Of a stretch of 12,361 nt of DNA, positions 1 through 6,426 are shown piece after piece. Below the pieces are notes generated by a model. It was not told where the DNA came from and made no database searches. It was given only the letters and a program-made list of their open reading frames with translations. This DNA comes from Thermoplasmatota archaeon. GTDB lineage: Archaea; Thermoplasmatota; Penumbrarchaeia; Penumbrarchaeales; Penumbrarchaeaceae. The translations under genes and the position numbers were made by a program. Where the stretch lies: the NCBI GenBank assembly GCA_030600725.1, contig JAUVLN010000033.1:1-12361 (forward strand), written 5' to 3'. Within the stretch, counting starts at the first letter, position 1, and each line of letters starts with the position of its first letter.

Positions 1-2323
1 CATCAACATCGAATGCTGATGCAAATACAATCTGATTCCTTCCCTCGATATAACTCGTTTCCGCGAGTATCGACGCTCCGAAAGGAGCATCATTAACGGG
101 TGTTACTATGATCGTTATGTTGATCCCAACCGAGAATTCACCGTCGGAAGCAGATAGATATATGATCTCCTTTCCGAACCAGTTCTCATCCGAAATAATA
201 ATAGCGGTACCTTCCTTGATCAATATGGTTAGATGATCAGCTCCTTCATAATCAAATGAGAGGGGATCTCCATCGATATCAAGGAAAACATCATTGAGGT
301 CAAATGATATCCCTACGGAGTCCTCTTTCATGGTCAATGTCAATTCGGTTATATTAAGCACTGGCTCATCATTGACATTGAGAACGGTCAGGGTGAGATT
401 CTTCCAAGTCGTTCCTCCGTTCCCGTCGGAAACGGAAACATTGACCCAACAGGTTCCAACATTGTCATTGGTTGGGAGACCTGTAAGGTTGCCTGTTGTT
501 GGATTGATATTCAGGAAACTCACATCTGTATCCATTGACCATTTGAGGATATCCATCGAAGGATCGATATCAAGGCCTTCGAAGATATTGGCATAGAACT
601 CATCCTCGATTGCATCAGGGAGGGATATGGAGGTTATAATAGGAATATCATTGATATTGTAAACGGTCAATGTGAAGTTTGAGAAGTCAAAACCGTCGCC
701 ATCCAATGAAGCTGAGACATTCACCCAGTAAGTACCAACCTCATCGTTAAATGGGGTTCCTGCAAGAACGCCATTCTCCTGTATTGTTAGCCAATCACTT
801 GCATTTGTATTGAAGCTCCAAATTGCCTCCAAATATCCCGGAAGCAAAGAAGTAGCATTGTAATCAACATAATACCGTGTATCTTCGTTGGCTGAATTGA
901 CATTCCTTGTAATTATTACTGGGATACCATAATCAAATGACTTCAGATAAGGATAAGATTCTCCATCAATAATACCCCAGAATGTTGAAAAATCCCATCC
1001 TGCTGAAGTGAAAGTGCTCCTGGTCTTCATTTGAGATGTATTTTTCCCGGTACCTCCGTTGCTGGCTGATAGGCCGGAGGTTCGATTGTCCCAAAAACTG
1101 CTGTACATCATGCCGATATTACTTCCCACGAGGCCGCCGACATCATCATCACCAGTCACGTTACCTGTTGAGTAACAATTGGATGCCATGCCCTCCAATA
1201 TTCTTCCCACAAGGCCGCCGATATCATCATCACCAGTCACATTACCTGCTGAGTAACAGTTGGACACTATGCCGTAACTGCTGTATCCCACGAGGCCGCC
1301 GACACGATCATCACCGCTCACGTAACCTGTTGATGAACAGCTAGACACCGTGCCGTGGTTGTTGTTCCCCACGAGTCCGCCAACACCCCAATAACCGCTC
1401 ATGTTACCAGATGAGTAACAGTTGGACACTGTGCCGTCGTTGAATCCCGCGAGGCCGCCAACATCACCCTCACCACTCACGTTCCCTATTGAGTAACAGC
1501 TGGAAACCGTACCCTCGTTCCAACCCACGAGGCCGCCAACATCATTCTCACCGTTAACGTTACCAAGTGAGTAACAGTTGGACACCGTGCCGCAATCGTT
1601 TAATCCTACGAGTCCGCCGACACCCCAATAACCACTCACGTTACCAGAAGAGGAACAGTTGGACACCATGCCTTCATTGTCTCCTACAAGTCCACCAATA
1701 AATCTATCACCACTCACGTTACCTTTGGTGTAGCTGTTGGACACTTCGCCGTAGTTTCTTCCTACAAGTCCGCCGACACGCCAATAACCGCTCACATTCC
1801 CTGAGGTGGAACAATTAAGCACTATGCCATAATAGTTTAATCCCACGAGTCCACCGACACGTATATCGCCACTCACATTAATTCCGATAAGAGATACATT
1901 ACAAAGAACCGCTCCTGAATTGATCTGGCCTAAGAGGCCAACGTAGTCCTCGGAGGAACGGTTAATGAACAAGTCAGTTATGTTAAATCCTTGTCCCTCT
2001 AATCTTCCATTAAACTTGTTCAAATTGTTACCTACCGGATTGAATCCTTTTCCTCCATTCCAATCGATCGTTGCTGATGCGTTGATATCATTTGCTATGA
2101 TATAATGTGCAGTCAGGTTCGTACTCATATTCTGAAGCTGCGTGACGTTTGAGATCTGATATGGATCGCCAACCGTACCATCACCACCTGCAAACGATGC
2201 GTTGGAAGTCCCCATAAAGTGGACAGGGGAAAACTCCTCGGGAATGGAGATGAGGACAATCATTCCAGTCATGATCAGCAATAGAGTGATCGAAAGAGGA
2301 ATAATTCGGTTTCTGTTCATCAT
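1..2323 (-). CDS. Large secreted surface protein with GLUG repeats and cadherin-like modules (3' end beyond window)
   Basis: The frame is open without a stop from the ATG at 2323 to the left edge, about 774 codons; the 3' end is missing. Residues 1-27 are a signal peptide (MMNRNR, then a hydrophobic stretch). About 11 GLUG-type units follow (core VGGLVG, usually with NCYS and GNVSG), then a linker ending ESYPYL. Next come two cadherin-like/He_PIG-type modules (EDE...DIDP...GLP...DNVGT...NVSVSDGNGG), a third beta module, and the start of a PKD-like module after NDAP. The downstream paralog implies a C-terminal membrane anchor beyond the edge. Many N-x-S/T sequons suggest archaeal N-glycosylation. 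GLUG repeats are known from surface and adhesin-like proteins, so a cell-surface or adhesion role is an inference; the ligand is unknown. An in-frame ATG at 2341 could also start the protein, but alignment with the paralog favours 2323. The gene is more AT-rich than the hydrogenase operon. Confidence 0.88.
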   Translation of the reverse strand, partial: MMNRNRIIPLSITLLLIMTGMIVLISIPEEFSPVHFMGTSNASFAGGDGTVGDPYQISNVTQLQNMSTNLTAHYIIANDINASATIDWNGGKGFNPVGNNLNKFNGRLEGQGFNITDLFINRSSEDYVGLLGQINSGAVLCNVSLIGINVSGDIRVGGLVGLNYYGIVLNCSTSGNVSGYWRVGGLVGRNYGEVSNSYTKGNVSGDRFIGGLVGDNEGMVSNCSSSGNVSGYWGVGGLVGLNDCGTVSNCYSLGNVNGENDVGGLVGWNEGTVSSCYSIGNVSGEGDVGGLAGFNDGTVSNCYSSGNMSGYWGVGGLVGNNNHGTVSSCSSTGYVSGDDRVGGLVGYSSYGIVSNCYSAGNVTGDDDIGGLVGRILEGMASNCYSTGNVTGDDDVGGLVGSNIGMMYSSFWDNRTSGLSASNGGTGKNTSQMKTRSTFTSAGWDFSTFWGIIDGESYPYLKSFDYGIPVIITRNVNSANEDTRYYVDYNATSLLPGYLEAIWSFNTNASDWLTIQENGVLAGTPFNDEVGTYWVNVSASLDGDGFDFSNFTLTVYNINDIPIITSISLPDAIEDEFYANIFEGLDIDPSMDILKWSMDTDVSFLNINPTTGNLTGLPTNDNVGTCWVNVSVSDGNGGTTWKNLTLTVLNVNDEPVLNITELTLTMKEDSVGISFDLNDVFLDIDGDPLSFDYEGADHLTILIKEGTAIIISDENWFGKEIIYLSASDGEFSVGINITIIVTPVNDAPFGASILAETSYIEGRNQIVFASAFDVD
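1131..1960 (-). repeat. In-frame tandem array of eleven GLUG units, 78-87 bp period
   Basis: The bases coding for the GGLVG core recur at about 1131, 1212, 1293, 1374, 1452, 1530, 1611, 1689, 1767, 1848 and 1935. The steps are 78 or 81 bp, with a final step of 87, so each unit is 26-27 codons (29 for the last) and the frame is kept. Several units are alike at the DNA level: the units at 1131 and 1212 share a nearly identical first half, and those at 1374, 1611 and 1767 share a run coding for GYW. Most units carry one Cys in NCYS/NCSS and one N-V-S/T sequon, so cysteines and possible glycans would stack along one face of a beta-helix. The paralog's units are much less alike in DNA, which suggests recent expansion or homogenisation here. 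Confidence 0.85.
2151..2254 (-). repeat. Near-identical 104-bp block, copy A
   Basis: This block matches 5482-5585 in 103 of 104 positions (offset 3331) by direct comparison. The only difference, at 2162, is a silent CCA/CCC proline change. It codes for residues 24-58: the end of the signal peptide and the first mature residues (EEFSPVHFMGTSNASFAGG and onward). The DNA on both sides diverges abruptly. Such silent-site identity inside otherwise diverged paralogs points to recent gene conversion or to selection on the DNA or RNA itself. Confidence 0.9.
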
Positions 2324-2342
2324 GTGTGGCACTGTTCCCATA

Positions 2343-2437
2343 GAGTGGATATCAGCTGACATCCATCCATTCGTCCCTATCATGAACTTGGGATGATATC
2401 ATCTTTTCTGACACATGAAAGAAGATAATGGTCCCCC
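2343..2437 (-). promoter_or_regulatory. Conserved promoter and leader region of surface gene A
   Basis: This 95-base non-coding flank matches 5673-5767, upstream of the paralog, in about 90 positions with no gap. Read on the minus strand it contains an A-rich stretch and then a palindromic TATA-like element (GATGATATCATC, 2392-2403). A further near-palindrome lies at 2347-2364. The TATA-like element is about 70-80 bases before the ATG at 2323, which would give a leader of roughly 45 nt if transcription starts about 25 bases downstream. Its conservation above that of the neighbouring coding DNA supports a regulatory role. The exact start site is inferred. Confidence 0.6.
2347..2364. promoter_or_regulatory. 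18-bp near-palindrome in the leader (operator or hairpin candidate), copy A
   Basis: GGATATCAGCTGACATCC is an inverted repeat with eight of nine pairs matched (the A/C pair at 2351/2360 fails). It lies 23 bases before the ATG at 2323 and is unchanged in the paralog leader at 5677-5694. It could be a binding site for a dimeric regulator or a hairpin in the 5' untranslated RNA. No regulator gene is visible in the window. Confidence 0.45.
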
Positions 2438-2459
2438 GGACTCCCAGAGGAGGCCGATC

Positions 2460-2558
2460 ATGGGATGGCTCGTCCTCCTTACATTTGTGGTGTTCCACTT
2501 CATCTGGATATACTGGAGAGTGAGGGTGGGAAAACTCCTTTCATCTTCTAAAAAATGA
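2460..2558 (+). CDS. Possible small single-pass membrane protein, 32 aa
   Basis: An ATG at 2460 is preceded by a strong Shine-Dalgarno match (GAGGAGG, 2447-2453) at a good distance of six bases. It opens 32 codons ending in TGA at 2556-2558. Residues 3-19 (WLVLLTFVVFHFIWIYW) form one hydrophobic segment, followed by basic residues (RVRVGK) and a SSSKK tail, so an N-out/C-in helix is predicted. An in-frame ATG at 2415 would give 47 residues beginning MKEDNGPP, but it has no ribosome-binding site. The ORF runs opposite to all its neighbours, in the gap between the two surface genes. The palindromic TATA-like element at 2392-2403 could serve this strand too. The paralog's gap has no equivalent because the hydrogenase operon begins there. 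It resembles no family I know. It may be a chance ORF, since its last codons overlap a likely terminator of the opposite strand. Confidence 0.35.
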   Translation: MGWLVLLTFVVFHFIWIYWRVRVGKLLSSSKK

Positions 2559-2567
2559 TTCGGATCA
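2550..2567 (-). terminator. Likely terminator of surface gene B
   Basis: On the minus strand, 16 bases past the stop codon at 2583, a short inverted repeat TGAT-CCGA-ATCA (2556-2567) is followed directly by six Ts (2555-2550). Archaeal RNA polymerase stops at T-runs, so the T-tract is the important part; the four-pair stem is weak. Confidence 0.5.
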
Positions 2568-2582
2568 CTCCTCGATTAAAAC

Positions 2583-5500
2583 CTACTCTTCACCATCAAT
2601 TATCGGGAGCTTCCCCTTCCGATCTCTCATGAGTAGAAGCAATGTCAAGAGAATGCCTATGGTCAAGCCAATGGAAAGCAATATGACTATACCAATACTG
2701 GGGGAATCGTCCGTGGAATCCTTTTTCATAACCTCGGGGACGATCTCGACGATGATACTTGCCTCGATGGATGAACCTTCGAGGTCCGTGACCGTTACGG
2801 TGATCTGATGGATCCCGATGGGAAGTGACAGATTAATGTGCTGCCCATATCCGATAGTTCCCGAGATGTTTGAGGTCCACAGATATGTGAGTTTATCTCC
2901 GAAGGGTAGATCCACGTCGGATACGTTCACATGAACCATCTGGTCCTGTCCCACAGGATAGCTGGATTCTGAGGTGATAACCGCTCCCGAGGGGGCGTCA
3001 TTGACCGAGGCCACAATAATGGTCCCATTGATCCATACGTAAGAATTCTCGTCATGTGCAGAGATAATGATGAAGGTCTGTCCATACCAGTTCTTGTCTG
3101 GAACTATGGTCATGATGCTCCCTGTGATCGTAACGATCACATGGTCCGATCCGTATTGGCTAAATGAAAGCTCCTTCCCTTCCTCATCGATGAATATATC
3201 ATCAAGGTCAAGGTCATATCCCTGGGAATCCTCATCCATGGTGATGATCAATTCAGATACGTTCAGCATAGGGGGATCGTTGACCGCCAGTATGTTCAAC
3301 GTGTAGTTCCTCCAGTCATATCCTCCGTTTCCATCCGAGACGGTGATGTTCACCCACCAGGTTCCCACATCATCATTTTCCGGAAGGCCACTGAGTATAT
3401 TTTCGACCGGATCGATATTGAGAAAATCTGTATTTGTCTCCATTATCTGAAACAGGAGTGGATCCAAGGTCGGGTCGACATCATACCCTTGTAGTGTAAA
3501 TGAGTAGAGCTCATCCTCCAGGCCGTCCGGGAGGGAATTGGTGGTGATCAAGGGATCATCATTGATGTTCATCACCTCCAATGAGAAGAAGATCAGATCA
3601 GATCCCCCCCTACCATCGTAGACCTCGACCGTTACACCCCAGATCCCTACGTCCTCGTTCCCGGGCAGACCGGTGATGGTGCCGTTCTCAGGATCGAGGG
3701 TCAGGAATGATGCCTCTGTCATCATGCTCCACGACAGGATATCTCCTGTCGGATCGATGTCCTCCGCCTTCAGATCAAGTGAGAAATACTCATCTTCGTA
3801 GATGTCGGGTATATCGAAGGGGAGTATCTTGGGATCGTCGTTAGTATTGAGAACGGTTAAGGTCAGGTTTAACTCATCAGATCCGCCGTTCCCATCCGAA
3901 ACGTTGATCAACACCCAGTGGGAACCAATGTCAACATTTCCGGGAATACCAAAGATATATCCCATATCTGCCTCCATTTTGAGAAATGTAGCGTTGGTTA
4001 AGATAGTCCATGATAGCTGATCCGATGTAGGATCGATATCGGTGGCCTCAAAGGTAAAAAAATAGGGATCATCCTCCCTGGCACTGGGTAATTGTCTGGA
4101 AATTATCACGGGCGCGTCGTTCACATTATCCACCGTGATCGTGAAATTATGGAAGTCGGAACCATCATCGAACAGCCTGGCCGTGATATTGACCCAGTAG
4201 TATCCCACGTCCTCATTGGTGGGAGTTCCATAAAGGAGCCCGCTGGGATCCAGGGTCAACCAGTTGGTTGCATCCGTCTCCATGCTCCAGAAAGCTCCGC
4301 CTCCCCCCGGAAGTGAGGAATTGGCATAGTATTCGATCTGATACGGAGAATCCTCAACTGCGTCAATATCATCTTCCGTGACGATCCCGGGAATACCGGG
4401 GTAATCATGCCACCTCAGATATGGATATGATCGCCCCTCGATGATACCCCAGATATCTATCATGTTCCATCCGGCATACCTGAAGATGCTCCCGGTCCTC
4501 ATCTCGGAATCATTCAATCCGGTACCTCCATAACTGCGGTTTACACGCGATGTATCGATATTCCAGAAACTGTTGTATACATGAGAACTACCATACCCAA
4601 CCAGGCCACTTATCGACGTTGGATCCAACATTCCAGTGGAGTAACTATTTGATATGGTCCCTTTATTGGTCCCGACCAATCCTCCGGCCGTAAATCCATG
4701 ACCAACATTCCCCAAAGCATAACAATTCACTATCGAACCGTCATATTCGTTTTGCCCCACAAGACCTCCGATCGTATCGGACCCACTTGCATTGCCCGTG
4801 GCAAAACTGCTGAAGATCGTCCCTCCATCATTGTACCCCACCAAGCCTCCACGGGACCAACCGCTCTGATTGCCCCCTACATCACCAGCTGCGTAACAGA
4901 AAGAGATGTTGCCACGAAGATCATTCCAGCCTATCAGGCCCCCAATAAAATTTTTATCACCATCGATGTCTCCGGAAGCTGAACAATAGGTGATATTCCC
5001 AAGATTGTTATCGCCGATCAGGCCCCCGACATCATTTGATGCATTTACTACACAAGTCGTGTGGCAGTTCTCAACTTCTCCGGAATTGTAACCTATCAGC
5101 CCGCCTACCTTGTTATTGCCATGGACGTCACCGGAGATGGTGCAGTTATGAACTTCCCCACCTTCCCTTCGACCAACCAATCCTCCAACGTAATTTTTAC
5201 CGGTGATATCAGTGTTGATCGAGTGTATGTTTGACAGGATGGAACCATTAGAGATCATACCGAATATTCCTTGATGATCTTTTAAAGGCGTATTGATACA
5301 GAGGTCTGAAATATTGTATGGACCACCATCAAGTGATCCAGAAAAGGGTTCACTACCATTCCCTATCGGATCAAATCCCTTTCCCGAATTCCAATTTGAA
5401 GTATCGGATGCATCGATGTCATTGATCAGAATATAATGGGCATCCAGATCGGCCTCCATCTCCTGGAGCTGGTCAACATCGGAGATCTGATAGGGATCGC

Positions 5501-5654
5501 CAACCGTACCATCACCACCTGCAAACGATGCGTTGGAAGTCCCCATAAAGTGGACAGGGGAAAACTCCTCGGGAATGGAGATGAGAACCATCAATCCTGT
5601 AGTGACGAGAAGCAGAGTAACCGATAATGATAGTAGACGGTCCCGGATCATCAT
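2583..5654 (-). CDS. Large secreted surface protein with GLUG repeats, cadherin-like stalk and C-terminal membrane anchor
   Basis: A complete 1023-residue protein. Residues 7-27 are a signal peptide core, with a possible cleavage site near residue 45 (ASFA/GG). Residues 125-355 hold eight clear GLUG units (GGLVG/GGLIG cores near 157, 184, 210, 238, 269, 296, 324, 350) plus a degenerate first one. Residues 380-415 are a linker shared with the paralog (EMRTGS...GWN...GRSYPYL). Four cadherin-like/He_PIG modules follow at about 430-515, 516-610, 611-704 and 705-798 (E-D-x-x-Y, DIDPT, SDGNGG, NDxP). Then come a beta module (799-887), a PKD-like module (888-973), a membrane helix (986-1009) and the basic tail MRDRKGK. 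Sequons are frequent. The protein should be anchored in the cytoplasmic membrane with the repeats outside. Acidic D/N-rich modules of this kind often bind Ca2+. Function is not known; adhesion, S-layer association or glycan binding are possible. It starts 154 bp past the hydrogenase operon with its own promoter. Confidence 0.92.
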   Translation of the reverse strand: MMIRDRLLSLSVTLLLVTTGLMVLISIPEEFSPVHFMGTSNASFAGGDGTVGDPYQISDVDQLQEMEADLDAHYILINDIDASDTSNWNSGKGFDPIGNGSEPFSGSLDGGPYNISDLCINTPLKDHQGIFGMISNGSILSNIHSINTDITGKNYVGGLVGRREGGEVHNCTISGDVHGNNKVGGLIGYNSGEVENCHTTCVVNASNDVGGLIGDNNLGNITYCSASGDIDGDKNFIGGLIGWNDLRGNISFCYAAGDVGGNQSGWSRGGLVGYNDGGTIFSSFATGNASGSDTIGGLVGQNEYDGSIVNCYALGNVGHGFTAGGLVGTNKGTISNSYSTGMLDPTSISGLVGYGSSHVYNSFWNIDTSRVNRSYGGTGLNDSEMRTGSIFRYAGWNMIDIWGIIEGRSYPYLRWHDYPGIPGIVTEDDIDAVEDSPYQIEYYANSSLPGGGGAFWSMETDATNWLTLDPSGLLYGTPTNEDVGYYWVNITARLFDDGSDFHNFTITVDNVNDAPVIISRQLPSAREDDPYFFTFEATDIDPTSDQLSWTILTNATFLKMEADMGYIFGIPGNVDIGSHWVLINVSDGNGGSDELNLTLTVLNTNDDPKILPFDIPDIYEDEYFSLDLKAEDIDPTGDILSWSMMTEASFLTLDPENGTITGLPGNEDVGIWGVTVEVYDGRGGSDLIFFSLEVMNINDDPLITTNSLPDGLEDELYSFTLQGYDVDPTLDPLLFQIMETNTDFLNIDPVENILSGLPENDDVGTWWVNITVSDGNGGYDWRNYTLNILAVNDPPMLNVSELIITMDEDSQGYDLDLDDIFIDEEGKELSFSQYGSDHVIVTITGSIMTIVPDKNWYGQTFIIISAHDENSYVWINGTIIVASVNDAPSGAVITSESSYPVGQDQMVHVNVSDVDLPFGDKLTYLWTSNISGTIGYGQHINLSLPIGIHQITVTVTDLEGSSIEASIIVEIVPEVMKKDSTDDSPSIGIVILLSIGLTIGILLTLLLLMRDRKGKLPIIDGEE
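5482..5585 (-). repeat. Near-identical 104-bp block, copy B
   Basis: Partner of 2151-2254, with one silent difference in 104 bases (position 5493). It codes for residues 24-58 of the complete surface protein. The adjacent 69 bases coding for residues 1-23 match the paralog in only about 43 positions, so identity drops sharply at 5586. Confidence 0.9.
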
Positions 5655-5672
5655 CTGTGCACCATTCCTTAC

Positions 5673-5767
5673 GAGTGGATATCAGCTGACATCCATCTCT
5701 TCGTCCCTATCATGAACTTGATATAATATCATCTTTTCTGACACATGAAAGAAGATAATGGTCCCCC
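5673..5767 (-). promoter_or_regulatory. Conserved promoter and leader region of surface gene B
   Basis: It matches the flank of the paralog (2343-2437) in about 90 of 95 bases. Three of the five differences fall in the TATA-like element, which here reads GATATTATATC on the minus strand (5730-5720), preceded by AAAAGAT. That is about 66-76 bases before the ATG at 5654. The two promoters may therefore differ in strength while sharing the rest of their control region. A weak Shine-Dalgarno-like AAGGAATGGTG lies 8-18 bases before the start. Confidence 0.6.
5677..5694. promoter_or_regulatory. 18-bp near-palindrome in the leader (operator or hairpin candidate), copy B
   Basis: The same 18 bases as at 2347-2364 (GGATATCAGCTGACATCC), 22 bases before the ATG at 5654. 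Its exact conservation in both leaders argues for joint control of the two surface genes. Confidence 0.45.
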
Positions 5768-5784
5768 TGGCTTCCCGGGGGGAC
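5761..5784 (-). terminator. GC-rich hairpin after the hydrogenase operon
   Basis: GTCCCCC at 5761-5767 pairs with GGGGGAC at 5778-5784. The stem continues by two more pairs past one weak pair to a four-base loop. It lies 25 bases past the stop codon of the last hydrogenase gene and just upstream of the surface-gene promoter. No good T-run follows (only ATTATCTTCTTTC), so a 3'-end stabiliser is as likely as a terminator. The matching place in the other flank (2431-2454) shows related bases but cannot form this hairpin. Confidence 0.4.
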
Positions 5785-5808
5785 ATCAATTAAATAAGGA
5801 CTACGATC

Positions 5809-6414
5809 CTATTTCCTCTTCCGGGGAGGGGCCCTTCTTACGGGTTTCTCATCGGAAGCCTTTCCCTTCCTGGCAGGGGCCTTAAGCTTCTTCCCGGAAG
5901 GCTTTGCCTTCTTTGAAGGGGCCCTGGGTTTTTTCCTCTTGGGGGCGGGAGCCTCCTCCTCTACTTTCATTGCTTCCGCCTCTTTCTTCTCCTGCGCTAC
6001 GAACGGTCCGGAGTCCTTGACGATCATGTCGTCACCGTACTTGTCCAGATTGGCCATGATGAACTGATCGGTCATCCTTATGCAGTCCTTGGGGCAGATG
6101 TCCACGCACATCTGGCAGAAGGTGCACCTGGACATGTAGAACATGACCTTCCTGTCATCGGGGATGAACTCGATGGTCTGGGACGGGCACACCTTGATGC
6201 ACATCTGACATCCTATACAGGCATCCCTGTCGTACTTGATCTTCCCCCTGAAGCCGGGGGGTATTGGAACAGAAGGATTCAGCTGGGCCTTTCCCGCCTC
6301 GACGGCCTTCAATGTCTGATGCATGTTGTGCGGTGTGTTTGTCACCGGGAACCTGTTGGTAACCGGGTCCTTGAAGAATTGTTTCAACAGCTCGAAGAAT
6401 GCATGCGTTACCAT
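5809..6414 (-). CDS. mbhN: Membrane-bound hydrogenase subunit N, 2[4Fe-4S] ferredoxin-like (NuoI/MbhN family) with basic C-terminal tail
   Basis: This subunit accepts electrons from reduced ferredoxin and passes them to the J subunit on the cytoplasmic side. Two complete [4Fe-4S] motifs are visible: CIGCQMCIKVCP (Cys 66, 69, 72, 76) and CTFCQMCVDICP (Cys 97, 100, 103, 107). A further Cys is at 111. After residue 140 the sequence turns into an acidic patch (EEEAPAP) and then about 45 residues of almost only Lys, Arg, Pro, Ala and Ser, like a histone H1 tail; this is not usual for the family. I start it at the ATG at 6414 (201 aa) because GAGGTGA at 6420-6426 sits five bases upstream. A GTG at 6423 lies inside that ribosome-binding site and would add three residues. 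It follows the H-like anchor gene after about ten bases and is the last gene of the operon. Confidence 0.93.
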   Translation of the reverse strand: MVTHAFFELLKQFFKDPVTNRFPVTNTPHNMHQTLKAVEAGKAQLNPSVPIPPGFRGKIKYDRDACIGCQMCIKVCPSQTIEFIPDDRKVMFYMSRCTFCQMCVDICPKDCIRMTDQFIMANLDKYGDDMIVKDSGPFVAQEKKEAEAMKVEEEAPAPKRKKPRAPSKKAKPSGKKLKAPARKGKASDEKPVRRAPPRKRK

Positions 6415-6419
6415 CTTTC

Positions 6420-6426
6420 TCACCTC
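6420..6426 (-). promoter_or_regulatory. Ribosome-binding site fixing the start of subunit N
   Basis: GAGGTGA on the minus strand is five bases before the ATG at 6414. It covers the GTG at 6423, so that codon is an unlikely start. The stop codon of the preceding gene (6425-6427) overlaps this site. Confidence 0.7.

Noticed and set aside
1036..1344. Plus-strand ORF with His-rich repeats
   Set aside because: It is the antisense image of the GLUG array; its repeats come from the coding strand and it has no ribosome-binding site.
1131..1960. Regularly spaced repeats that could suggest a CRISPR array
   Set aside because: The 78-81 bp period is always a whole number of codons, the repeats are imperfect, and they translate into GLUG units inside one long open frame.
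2202..2396. Plus-strand ORF with a similar one at 5533-5715
   Set aside because: The similarity comes from the duplicated signal region and flank of the surface genes; both are antisense and their C-terminal parts diverge.
2415..2459. Longer 47-codon form of the small plus-strand ORF
   Set aside because: No ribosome-binding site precedes the ATG at 2415, and its first codons lie in the duplicated promoter flank; the start at 2460 is better.
2342..2582. Insertion sequence or attachment site between the paralogs
   Set aside because: No transposase, terminal inverted repeats or target duplications are visible; the similarity is explained by tandem gene duplication.
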